Assembly: GCA_015501585.1 (NCBI GenBank)
Contig: JADNRY010000325.1
Coordinates: 1-64,000, forward strand
Length of the DNA stretch: 64,000 nucleotides
Origin: Rhodocollybia butyracea
Lineage: Eukaryota; Basidiomycota; Agaricomycetes; Agaricales; Omphalotaceae
Direction of reading: 5' to 3'
Shown: piece by piece, positions 23,405 through 34,847 of the stretch
Layout: the number at the start of each line of letters is the position of its first letter
Position numbering within the stretch: the first letter of the stretch is position 1
Program-made: the position numbers and the translations under genes
Notes under the pieces: model-generated
What the model was told of the DNA's origin: nothing
Databases searched by the model: none
What the model saw: the letters and a program-made list of their open reading frames with translations, nothing else

Positions 23405-26400
23405 TCACATCCCGAAATGCATGAATGTTACCCAAGCTCGCACTGAACACTTCTCTTGGCGCAACTCTTGCCTGAATCCGTCAATCACGAACGGAATATC
23501 ATCAGGATTACTGCTAAAGCTTCTTCCCGATTGAAAAAGAGTTTTGTAAATCCTTGCCGATAATCTTGGTCCATGTGAGTCATCCATTGACCTATATTCA
23601 CCTGTTAAAAAAGCTATACCCGAGTGCATATATGTTCAGAATGCCTACCACATCGTTGCTACAACACTACGGAATCCCATAAACAGCATGGCTGCGGCTA
23701 AGTGAACAGACTGGTCCGGATGAGATACGTCCCCCGTAGCAGTCTGACACGCCATCAAGATGGCTAGATATCCATTTTTTCAAGTTCATCTGTGCGAGAT
23801 GTGCCACAGTGAGCTTGTCACGGCCAAGCAGAAATGAGCTCCGCAGTGGGTCATTTTCGTCTTGAATCCCATGGCAGGCTAGGTGGACAATGTTTGCCTC
23901 GGGGAAATGAGAAATGCACTGGGACATGCTGCTACTAGAGGAAAGGATATGGACATCTCCTAATGGTAAGCCTGGTGGAATCAGCTTCGCAGCAGTTTCG
24001 ACCTCTTCTTGAGTGTCAGATAGACTGAGCTGACCATCGACATCAGGAGACGCAATGAGGAGGACTCTGGGCTGGCTGCGTTTGAGAACTTGAAAGTGCT
24101 TCCTTACTGAAATGAGGGCTTCCAGAGTAGGTGTGTACGATGAAACCACATAGTCTGATACATCTTCTGCTCTAGTTATAGGAGTATACGTTCCTGCTGC
24201 ATGTATGGGAAGAAACCCAAAGATTCCTGTCGGGCACCACCAAAGTCTTGGTCGTTGACGCCCTTGCTTCTTCTGATGAAACAGTGAGAATCTGCCGCAA
24301 AGATATGACAAGCATACACACCGTAAGCTTTAAGTTGTTTAGCACTGGCTTCACAATATATTCATACAGCCATGATAAGACCTCCAAAAAGTCTCGATCT
24401 TCAGACGTTTGTTTTGGCACTCCGGACTTGATGACTGGCTTTAGCCTTGAAACATTGTTAATTGTAGGCCCAGTTTGATACCCCAGCTTTTGCGTCAATT
24501 CTATCAGCTTAACCATGTTCACCTTGGCCTTGTCAAATACAATCTGACAAGGAGCAACTTTATAGCCAGGTATAACAAGGGCACATGTCATGCTAGCCGC
24601 AGCAATAAGAAGGACAACTGGCCCTTCCTTTGCGGCAAAAGATAATTCGCTGTATGTCCTATCCTGAAGAAAGTTGGAGAATCCCCGATACCTCCGAGCT
24701 TCATCGACATAGCCAAAAAACCTATAAGCTAATTTCCGTCTGTACTGCTCTGCCTCTTCAGTTACCGAGGATTTTGTTTCTCTAGCACTTCCAGCGCTAT
24801 AGTAGGATGTGACGGGAAGCACAACAAGCTCACTTGCTGTTTTCTCGAGTTTGAGTTGAAGGGAGTTGGGTAGGCCACTAAAATCGGAACGCACTCTTAG
24901 ATGTTGAGTCCATAATTGTGCTCGTCCCCGTTCAAGAAACTCCACTGCAGTTGGCGTCTTTCCAATTGATACCGCAACGGTACACGCATCTGATGCAGCG
25001 CCTTCTGTGAGCCTCAGCAGACTTAGCCGTTGGAGAAGCCCTAAGCCAACATATGCCACACATGGTATTAAGCTAACACAGACATTGCAGAAGTTGTGTA
25101 ATGCAGTCTGGTATCCCTCAATACCTCCATGTTCGGTGTCTGTGGCAGTAGGAACACAGTGTGATATTACAGCAAGCGCACGTAGTGCAGCAATTACATT
25201 GGTGTAATTGCTACCCCGCTCGCGAAGATAGAACGAAGGAGATGTGTTGAGGCCAAACGTAGCTATCCCGAGACAGATGGCTCCGCTAGACAGGTCCTGT
25301 GACGATGTAGTGATGCGGTATCGCATGGAAAGCATAACAGCAAGCTGTAGACTGTAAGGTATGTATGGTACAAGGAAATCCCGCGCGTTGTTATGATTGC
25401 GTGACTTGGTAATAGCTTCACCTACACCCATGAGAGCGGTGAAGCCGGTATTGACTTGCGTGAGAGGAGTTAATAGTGTTATTGCTTCATCGAGGTGTTG
25501 AATTTCTGAAGATTGGGAAAACCATTCTGTTAGCGCATCGGCAAGGCTCGAAATTGCTCTTCTGTTGTCGACACTTTCGAAAGCATGATCAGTGAAGAAT
25601 ATGCCGGGGTTGTTGGTAAAGTGGGTATGAGCTGATCTAGCGAGGTTGACTGCTCCTTCCAAGTCAGGGAACTTCTCGCGACGTGACAGTATGAGGAGGG
25701 CATTGACTAGATGGACTTGAGCCGATGCAACGTGCAGGGATTCTTCTGAGCTCAATGGATGCTGGCTGTTTATAAGGCTCAGTGATTCTTTGTGACAGCT
25801 AATACAGTCTAGTATGTCTTGGTGATTACGGAACGCTCGATAACGTTGTCCGAGGACAAGAGCTTTGTTCTGCAACAAGATAAAGTGAGGTATATCTGTC
25901 CAGAGCTGGATCACAAATAATCAGTAACTGAAAGAACTCCGTCATCAACCAGCACCGACCAATATGATAGAACCCTTTTTTGAGTCGGTATTTGCACTCG
26001 CGTTCACAGCATTGACGATGAGCTGCAGACACTCCTCAAGATCCTCAATCAAGTAAAGATGTCCAAACCGCAGGTATAGACAACGCGCAAGGGCAACTTG
26101 AACATGGGTTGAGCTCGGAGAAACATGAAAAGCATCGCGGAACAGAAGGATTGCTTCATTCAAAGGTTGAATGGAGCCTTGTCCCAGGATTGTACCTGGG
26201 GAGTATTGTCGGAGGTATCGTTCACCCGAAGATACCCGGAGCTTTAATCCCAAGTCAAACGGAAGTATACGACTAATCTCACGAGCTTCCTGATTCTCGT
26301 TTGCTGGATATAGCTGTGGAAAGTGAGAATATGTACCATTTGGATGAGATTGTTACACACTGTTTTGAATATCTTGGCTGCCACGGAAGTCTTCTCGATA

Positions 26401-26522
26401 CCATTGACCTGTTCATTCGTTAACTCGCCAGCTAATACTGATGACGTGTCCGACACCAATCCTCTTGTTGCGTCGTCGTTTGGTGGAAGTATCACAGGAG
26501 CATCCAAATAGAGCGTTAACAT
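23405..26522 (-). CDS. TPR-like CHAT-domain (caspase-like) protein
   Basis: This large gene (roughly 950 residues) starts at the ATG 26522-26520. The N-terminal two thirds are helical with TPR-like segments (for example FLERGRAQLWTQHLR and ARCLYLRFGHL). The C-terminal third is a CHAT domain: WWCPTGIFGFLPIHAAG, then HLACHG with the catalytic His (23868-23885), then MACQTATGD with the catalytic Cys codon at 23747-23749, then LAAAMLFMGFRSVVATMW. Supported introns are 25906-25959, 24273-24321 and 23592-23648; the last joins MW to SMDD. One frame break lies between the NLKK motif and the Cys motif (about 23752-23785), another near 26313. CHAT domains are clan CD cysteine proteases related to separase and caspases; TPR-CHAT proteins are numerous in mushrooms but their roles are unknown. 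Both catalytic residues are present. Confidence 0.8.
23752..23785 (-). other. Frame break inside the CHAT catalytic region
   Basis: Upstream, the frame reads LAQMNLKK and runs into SHLDGVSDCYG. Shifting by one base restores AILMACQTATGDVSHPDQ, the conserved catalytic stretch. Without the correction the protein would lose its catalytic Cys. Confidence 0.7.
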
Positions 26523-26639
26523 AATGAGTAAATCCGAGAAACGTAGTCCACAGCTGGGAACTGAAGTACTGAGGGCCTGAGAGATGAAATCGATGAAAGT
26601 AAATTAAATGTCGAAAGCTGGCATTAGCGCTTGCACTCA

Positions 26640-29600
26640 TTCATCAATGCATCGCCTTCGGGCGTGACCCCAATGATTGCAAGCATCTAATCAACAAGGC
26701 AACAAGGCGCTGCTTGCCATCGTTTAACTGTGAGGGGATTAGCGAACATGGCAGTCATCTGTGAATGGGTTTTGTTCGGGCGTTTCCCGTTTACGAGGGC
26801 ATAGAAGGGAGAGAAATGTGAACACAGCAAATTTGGAGACTCGAGAGCAGTAGCAATGGGTCTGCAAGACTCGTACTACTTTGTCATAGCTAAGGACGCA
26901 GTCAAGGAAGGGTACGGGTAGGTATGAAGGTAAAGAGCTGAGAGCCTGTGAGAGGCATGATACCGGTAGGAGATGAATTCCCCACTTTGGTCTAAGATTG
27001 TCCTTTCAGTGTTGTTAACGTCGAGGACTGGGATATCCAAGAGTTTTTGTTCTTTTACGATTTGTATGAAGGATGGATGAAAGACGCAAGACGCAAAATA
27101 GCCCATAACCATGCTCTGCTGGGTCATACGTATGCTGTCGCCACATCTCGAGTCAACAAGCATCGATATCTTGGATTTTTGGATGAGCTGTGAATAAGGA
27201 GGGGATGCAAAGACAATGAGATTGGTCCGTCGTTGGTGCTGGTGCTGGGGAAAAACTGGGGAAGTGTGCCTCCCAAGTCAACCCGCAATCTTCAAGTCAA
27301 CTTGACAACACAAATTCTCCATAGCCTTGAATTTTACCCTCTTATACCGCGAGGATGTACCGAACGTTCCAGAACGCTAGGCCAAAGCCTAAATCCAAGT
27401 TTGTTATCAAAGCCTGTAAGTATAACTGGAACTTTGAAGTCCTCCCTACATCAACTGTATTATCCGAATCCATGCGCATTCGGAAAATCAACAACTTTGT
27501 TGTGTATTCCACATACGTACTGGTCTACACATTCTTCTAGATTACTCCACAGCTCACTGCAGCAGCACAACATTCAGGTGACACGGCACCGGGAGTCTGA
27601 CCGGTTATCGCAAATTTTCTCTGTGCGTAGTACACCTCGATTAGTATGCTAGAGACAGGTACAGTGTACGGTACAGTCGTACCATCCTTCTGTTTGCCGC
27701 GTCGAGCACGTTACAGCTATATTCATAAGCTATACTGAGGCGCGTAAGCCAGGCCCGTAGTCCTGAATGACTCAAGAGATCGAGTGTTTGACCGAAGATT
27801 TGGGCGAGCCTCAGTGATGCTCCGAGTATTGGACGATATGGGAGCTAAAGTTGCCACTGTATCTTGTTCGGAAGGATTATAGCTGAGGTACTAGAATTTG
27901 GATAAATCATCAGATAAACACGGTAATAGACGGCAGCGACATACCTATGAATACCCCGTTTCCAAAACCCGTGACTTGAGCAGAGTATTTCCTGATATTC
28001 GAGATGACCAGACGAATCTGCGTGGGTGACTTGCTCGGACGTTCAACGTTGACCTGGCAGTGGTGGGAGAGTGGTGGGAGAGTCTCTGGGCCACAGAGAT
28101 GAGTCGACCGGAATGAAAAACGGTGGAAAATGATGAAGAAGGTGTTGTGCGGACAAATGTAAGTATGAGCAAAAGACCGTATCGGTATATCTCCCCAGCG
28201 GTCGATTGGTTGAGAGGAAAACCGAAACCGAAAGGTCGGATTGAGTACTGTGTACTAGTACCTCGCTACCAATCTAGCGTATCCGACAGGCTCAAAAACC
28301 CTCAACGTTGATCTGATAGGGGAGCTTCTGGACCACGAAGATGAGGGTGTTGTGCGGTCAAGAGTATTGATATATCTCCAGCTGGTCAAGCAATACAAAG
28401 GAAAACCGATAACGGAAGGTAGCTGAGATGAGGAATTTTCCATCCAGTTTTCCGGTCGTCAACTGACGATGGAGTGCTTCGCACTACGCCTCTACCAATC
28501 CACCTGTAACAGACGACCCAAAAACCCAAAAGCTAAAACGCTTCGGCTGTCGCCTAACGTCAATGACAATAAGTGGCATCATTGCGTTGTTTGGGGGCGC
28601 TATAACGGCAAATATGTTCAGAGAATGGTGGTCTCTAGAGGAGAAAACAGGAATGGGATAGTGAACAACGGAGTAAATGGCGATAGGAATGGAAGAGGTA
28701 ACGTTATGGCGGAGAGAGGCTGGAGGGGCTGGAAAGACCGGAGTGAGATTATAAGGAGGAAAGGATGATCGATGATCGTTGACCAACGAACGCACGGAAA
28801 TATGAGAAGCTGGGAAAACATGGATGGGCCAGTTTCACCAAACCGCTCCAGCTGAAGCGCTGAAGCTTGAGGAAGAGAGATGGAGCCAAACGCAAAAGTT
28901 AGCTGGCGCTGCTTGCTGCTGCTGGCCATGCATCCATGTCCTACGATTTATGGCACGTACAAGTCACACGGAAAACATCAACGGAGGCAAGGATTCGCTA
29001 TGGGACGTGACAACCCTTTCATCCAGATTCCGGAATCCTGTCCATCAACTGAGGTTCTACCGGTATCAACATTCGACGGTCCAAAAGCCAAAGCCCAAGG
29101 GTTCCAACGTTCCTACGCCGCAACAGGAATGCATCTCTGACAAGCAGCAGTATCGCCGGTAGTATCTGGGATCGACGGAGAGGAGCATACACATTCAAAT
29201 GTGTTCATGGGAATCGAAACAGCAGACGCTAGATATAGCACGAATCAGAATAAAACGATAAAGGAGCAGTTTGGACGTACTTGTAAGACCAACACGACAA
29301 CCGATGGTGCCGAAAGGTAGTCGACCCTCGAGAAGAAGAAAAGGTGTGTCCGAGTCATAGATGTCGATGAGGCCTTGAGGCCTTTAGGACAGCTCAGGGG
29401 TAAGGCTAAATCGCTAATGCTGCATAGATAGTAGATGTGTTGTTGTATTGAAAGTGGAGGATGTCGATGAGTGTAGAGAAAAAAGTAGAGAAAAAAGTAG
29501 CGAAAAAAGTAGCGCCCAAGCGAGTCTGCGGTACGGCCCGTCAAAACCGGAAGATAGCGGACTTGGTTCACGATATCTCGCCCACACTCAAAGTCGACTA

Positions 29601-30300
29601 TCTACGCTTTCTGGGCTTCTTGCCTCTTTTTTCTTAATATCATCCACAATCTTGGTCTCCCAATTGCGCCAAGGCACATCGAATTCCTGAAATATATGCA
29701 CATCCGGGGTGTGAAATCCGATTCAAGTGCAGTTCGAGTGAAAGTCTGGTTCTTCACATCATGATCAGAGCATTCATTCCTAGTAAGGTCTACAGGGATT
29801 CGTGTAAATGTGGCCAAAGGGAATAAGTGCGGATACGTGTAAAGGATCCAGGTAAAGAACAAGGTGATGTCGCAGGATTGCACGCCAGTGGATAGTAGAA
29901 GACGCGATAAAAAGAGAATGATACAAGAGCTATAGCATATGCCTATGAGATTCGATTAGAAATAAGCAACATGACACGAAACAGAATGCACTTTGACCCG
30001 CAACTGTGTCGATAAACTCCACAGCATGATACCGGGCATCCCAGACGCAGTAATTACGCGAAACGGGGAGAGAAGTACTGCCAGCTGTGGAACACCACGC
30101 GCATGTCGAAAATCGATCTTGTTCAGAACGCCGGTGCTGATGGTCATACCACAGTACAGAGTATTTTCTAGGCGTTGGCCAATTTGAGATGGGTTTCTGA
30201 GTGCATGTAGAAGGATAACGCGGTAATGGCCTTTCCCATTGTATAGAGAAATCACGGAAATTGCTAGTAGGGATACTTATAATCATGTTTGATAATTTCA
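26640..30300. repeat. Segmental repeat, copy A of the ~3.3-kb segment
   Basis: Many stretches match 39400-42110 (copy B) and 58150-61300 (copy C) in the same orientation. Examples are the CTTGCCATCGTTTA region, the CAATCTTCAAGTCAAC region near 27290, the sequence around 27960 and the CAGCAGCAGCAAGC region near 28915. Copy A has internal rearrangements, with a duplicated piece at about 28010-28440. No uninterrupted gene is seen. A minus-strand piece at 29956-30255 resembles the end of a multi-pass membrane protein (GVPQLAVLLSPFRVITAS), suggesting the segment carries a decayed gene. Confidence 0.6.
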
Positions 30301-31440
30301 TAGGTAATGTATAGCACCGGGGATGTCCATATCCTCTGATCGAACGGCGGTGAGATCCATAGAATCACTATTACCCGTCAAAGGAACTTGAACTATAACA
30401 TTGTTACACCTGAGATCTCCTGAGATCTTGAGAAACTACCATGACACATGAATATTTTTCACCCGCAGTATTATCCTCAGCCATACAATAACTTTCATAT
30501 TGAGACAGGTACAAAAAGTGTGAATGGCTTGTAAGCGTAATGGCTTAATCCAGTGATGGAAGCGAAGCTTGTTACAGGGTTATCGAGGAGACCGCCCAAC
30601 AAAGTCCAGCTAAGTCCCTATTCTCAAACTCTTCTGAGATGTGGCCACTTCAACAATCCTTTTACTACCTAGGTCTCATTCCATCGCTCGGAACCCTACT
30701 TCCACCACAACCACAACTCACCAGTTTATCACGCGAACGACTACCTCTTCATCTAGCTAGTAGCGGCGGACTGGCACACCCGCTCTATTTGGCTTGCAGG
30801 AAGAGTTTACGGGGATTATCAGAGGGAAAGGGCAACGCGGCACAACCCTAGCAAACCTCGATGAAACCAACATAAGTAGCTCTTCATTCACAGAAAACCA
30901 GTAAAACTGGCATTTTACATTACAATCCTTTTACTTTACTTATTTCAGTCTGGTCCCTCGGGGTTTCATAGCCTTAGTCCTTCTAGGCTAGACATGAATA
31001 TAAACTTGTAATTTAATAAACTTGTAAGGTAATGTTGCGCTATCCCAGATTCAAGGCGTTTGTTGCACATAGTATTCTGAGCAGCCTGGTAGGTTCTTCA
31101 CCGATCGAAAGAGAAGCCGGGTTTGAGAAGTTGTAATATTTGAATGAAATATGGTAGCGCGATGTACGACAGTGGAATAAGCTGTTCGGATGAAAAAAGT
31201 GTATGCTGTTCACGAGCACGTTCAATCTTGCCAAAAGGACAGTAGAGCATATTATCCACTTGTATTATCAGCAGGTTATCTCCAACAGATTTTCCACTAC
31301 GCAGTGATACGAGATAGTAGAACAATCTTCATTTTCCTTGTTAATTGGGTAGGTGTATTATAATTATTATATAGCCAATGGACGTCGACCACTAAGTATG
31401 TCGGTAGTAAGTTGAAACAAGTTCAAGAAACATCATTCAA
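30301..31440. other. Unique spacer in duplication unit A
   Basis: No gene recognised. It has no obvious counterpart in unit B, where the corresponding position passes directly to the dispersed repeat. Confidence 0.35.
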
Positions 31441-31640
31441 TGTCTTTGTAAAAGTACTAGGTCTACAACATTCTCCCAGGCTGAATACTCTGGGTGTTCG
31501 TCGGCATCTCCCACGTGTTACCTTCTCTCGAAGTAGTGGCGGGCTCTAATGAGGGGCAGAGCCCTGAGTAATCTCTAGGTTTGGGTCCGGCGCTCAACGT
31601 TCAGTACTCCGAACTTCTAAAGTAATTATAAGTATTGGGA
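31441..31640 (+). repeat. Short dispersed repeat, copy 1
   Basis: It contains GAGCCCTGAGTAATCTCT followed by TCCGGCGCTCAACGTTCAG. The same core is found at 42120-42400 (+) and, inverted, at 58850-59010. No coding capacity; possibly SINE-like or an LTR fragment. Confidence 0.5.
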
Positions 31641-32006
31641 CTCAAAGATTGGGCTCTTCGATCATTGTAGAAGCCTGCACACTGTGCGATTCCCTTCAGG
31701 CCAAACACCCCTCGGATTACTGAGCCGGAGACAACTGTACCAATGAAACATTAAATTTATCGATTCTATAAACAAGATTAGTATATATCGATCTGGTGAA
31801 ACCATTTTGTGAATTGTATTTCTACAGAGAGAATTGTATATACCTGCTATATGTAGTATCAACTTGGAGAAAGTAAAAAATGAAATGCAAAGGCAACAAA
31901 ACAACATTCGAAGTAAGCTAAGAGTGAGATAGGTATATCAGCCTTTAGAGAGAGATCAACCTACTATACTTAGTGCAAAGAGCCTTCCAGAAGCAGCTGG
32001 AGCATA

Positions 32007-32730
32007 CTGTACTTACATGTAGGGAGGCAATGGTATCGGTCACGGAGGCCCCATTGCCTTGCCAAAATACCGTGATGTCACGGTATAATTTGCGCCGATT
32101 GCTAACTCTAGACCATGACGTCCAAAATTCAATAAAAAATTCAATAAAAATCTAATAAAAATTGAAAGCGTGCTGTACAGCTGGTCTACAAAGACAGAGT
32201 AGGTAAATTTCTTGTCTGGGACCATAGATTACCCTCGTCAAACATCTTAATTATTACCTCGAGTCTGGCCCCTCGTTCTTTGAAATGAATCACACCATCT
32301 CTGCTTTGTCCAAGGCAGACTTCGAGGCATCGCGAAACTGCACCAAAAATTCCTCGTTCTTCAATATCATCCGTAGACAAGCTAAAATGGTAGGAAGATT
32401 GGTCGGCTGGTGGATCTAGAGGGAATGTTGGAGGGAGATGTTGTAAATATGTCCGGAGAAGTTCAAGCTTTTCGATTAAATGCTGTGGAGGCCCAGTTGT
32501 AGGCGTCGCAGGTTCAGTAGGCCTCATCGTGATAGTAGGAATAGTGAAGCTCAAAAAATCATAATTCTCAAACAAACTGAACTCCCGATTGTTGTGAAAT
32601 GATACAATGACCTCCAGGAAGTTTTCCTTGACAATGGACAGGCTCATTTGTCACGGTGAAATGGAGTCTCATTGCTATCTCTGGACCGTGACGGGTCACA
32701 TGATCATTGCCTCCCTACATGTAAGTACAG
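32007..32730. mobile_element. 724-bp TIR element with TA target duplication, carrying an ORF
   Basis: The ends are perfect inverted repeats of 26 bp (outer part CTGTACTTACATGTAGGGAG), followed by weaker symmetry. TA dinucleotides flank both ends (32005-32006 and 32731-32732). Comparison with copy B shows an otherwise uninterrupted exon at this point (GAGCATG then TGGGCCTGGG), which proves insertion. A TA duplication fits Tc1/mariner-like elements, but no DDE transposase is present. Confidence 0.85.
32186..32647 (-). CDS. ORF of 153 residues inside the 724-bp TIR element
   Basis: This ORF fills most of the element. It has normal protein composition: a Pro/Thr-rich stretch (PTEPATPTTGPPQ) in the middle, then helical and acidic segments (LIEKLELLRTYLQHL, DIEERGIFGAVSRCLEVCLG). 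I do not recognise a family and it shows no transposase motif. It may be a captured host gene fragment, or a chance ORF whose coding-like look comes from its source. It is antisense to nothing known and sits entirely between the inverted repeats. Confidence 0.4.
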   Translation of the reverse strand: MSLSIVKENFLEVIVSFHNNREFSLFENYDFLSFTIPTITMRPTEPATPTTGPPQHLIEKLELLRTYLQHLPPTFPLDPPADQSSYHFSLSTDDIEERGIFGAVSRCLEVCLGQSRDGVIHFKERGARLEVIIKMFDEGNLWSQTRNLPTLSL

Positions 32731-33552
32731 TAGTGGCCTGGGTTTGCGCATGACGGACACTAGCCGCAATAATCTCGCGTTCCATCATAATCTCCGCCCT
32801 CTGTCGGAAATGCGAGATAGCAGAAACACGAACCTCTTTCAAGTACTGCTCGGTATGTTTGTCGCATGTATTAATGATTTGGTCTCGGATTGGACTAAAG
32901 ATGAAATCGAGCTCTTTCACAATACTCTCATCGCCAGTCTCGTCGAGAGCATTCTCGGCCAATTCGATCGCTGCGTGCGCAGCTGTCAAAGCTGTCTGTG
33001 CAGCTATCAAAGATGTCTTCGCTTCTGTCAAAACCGCTCTGGCATTATCAGCGACTTTGTCATTCCCTTTGTTGATTATCGTGGTCACTTGCGTCCTGAC
33101 TTGGTCAAACATAGCTTGCCCGATATAGTTCTTTGCCGACACAAAAGACTCCTTTACCTCTTCCGCAACATAATCGGAGGTTTTTATAGCGAGATCATCG
33201 AAAGCTGATTCGAAAACCGGCACATACATTTTGCCGTGCAGCCGGTGCGTGGTGCGTGCAAGTGCGTGCGTGTCAACTGGGCCAAGTTCACTTCATTGTG
33301 TAAACTTATTTCTACTATAGAATTTACTAGCCTTTCTTGAGCCTTTCTTTTACTTCTGTCCCCAAAGCTGCAACTTGGATTGTACACTTAAAGATAAGTA
33401 GTGTAAGTATCATCAACATAAGTAAATTGACCTGCACTAGGCACATAGGAGGCTGCCTGATAAGGCAAGATTAGTGTAGAGGTGTAGAGGTGTATGTACA
33501 GGTTCCAATGTCTAAAAAAAACACAAACATTGCTGAAAAGACCCACAACATT

Positions 33553-33735
33553 TGCACGCACGCACCATCACTTGCACGCATCCGCCATCACTTGCACGCA
33601 CCCGCCATCACTTGCACGCACCTGCCATCATCATTTTGCGGGTGCGTGCAAGTGATGCGGGGTGCGTGCATAGTGCGTGCGAGGGTGCATGGAAGTGGTG
33701 CCGGGTGCGTGCCGGTGCGTGCAAGTGATGCGTAT
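33553..33735. repeat. Tandem and inverted ~20-bp repeats near the left end of the MULE-like element
   Basis: About four tandem units of TTGCACGCACCCGCCATCAC (with small variations) are followed, after a short gap, by inverted copies of the same unit (GGGTGCGTGCAAGTGATG). The whole could fold into a strong hairpin or act as a subterminal binding array. The right end lacks it. Confidence 0.75.
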
Positions 33736-34445
33736 AATGATTGTGCATCCAAGCCTCGATATTACTACTAATTAGGTCGAATTTGTGTAGAATTACCTCT
33801 TTGGGCCAATTGGCCAAAAGTTCATCAATATGACACCTCAACATCACAACACTTGTTTGATATAGACATGCCAAGCCGGGTGGGTTGTGGCATTGATGCA
33901 GCAATGAATAGTCGTTAATCCCTCACACTGCCAATAATTCGGCTAATATCGTGAGTTAAATACTATAAGAAGTCTGGCCGTACAGTGCGCATTACAAAGT
34001 TTTGTGCAGCCACGCTTTCCTAGCGTGACTACCGGCAGACTTTCGCTGTGCCAGTAACTGTTGCTTCCGCCTCTCAGCATGTTGCGCCTATCTTGTTACC
34101 CAAGGTCAAGTACTTTCGTCGCATAGGTGCTTGTTCATTCAGAGTTTTATAAAGAAGTTTTTTCCTGACGTATTTACATACAAGAACAAATACTACACAG
34201 GCACTGCTTCACCGTTGGCACCTGTATGTCTTTTCTTTCATGTCACACCATCCTTTCGCTGCTTCCATTTCCTCTCCTTTGCATGAATGACTTCTCTGTT
34301 CGCATCTGAGACCGCATATGAGTTTATAATGAAAGCAGGTACCCAGAGGAAATTGGACATTGGGCATGCTTGAGATGCATAGAGCTATGGGCCAAGGATC
34401 TCGGATACTGCTTGTGCCGCTCGACGCAGCCTAGGTGATATCAAC

Positions 34446-34847
34446 ATGCACCTAAGAAGCCTTATACTTGCACACCCGCCTGTACTACTCAGTAGATTGG
34501 CATATGTATTTCTGACAGGACCTCGGTTTCAGCAAAGACAGTGGATTTTCAGACTTTTTCTTTATTCTCAAAGCAATTCGTGCAAATCTAGTTGGAGGAA
34601 GATCATCAAATATAGATGCTTTGTTGCCAGATTCTACACTGACAATTCGCTGAGACCGTTTGCGTTAGAGTACAACTTTGAGCCTCCCTGGAAAGTTTTC
34701 GCTTATTGCTTCGAAAGATTACCCAAAAAAAACTGTAAACACAAAGTCAAAGGTACTACAGCGAACGTAGAACTATCTTATTTTGAAGCAAGAAGATCCA
34801 TGGGAACTTTCGTAAGAACACCCGCCCGTTCGCGTCGGGATGCATAA
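34446..34847 (+). other. Open frame in the core of the MULE-like element
   Basis: A 133-codon ORF without recognisable motifs; it shows no DDE residues in a plausible arrangement. It is the longest frame in the core, which otherwise (33960-36820) holds nothing I can name. Confidence 0.2.

Noticed and set aside
28469..29162. ORFs of about 100 codons on both strands in repeat copy A
   Set aside because: The homologous places in copies B and C are shifted or stopped, so the frames are not conserved.
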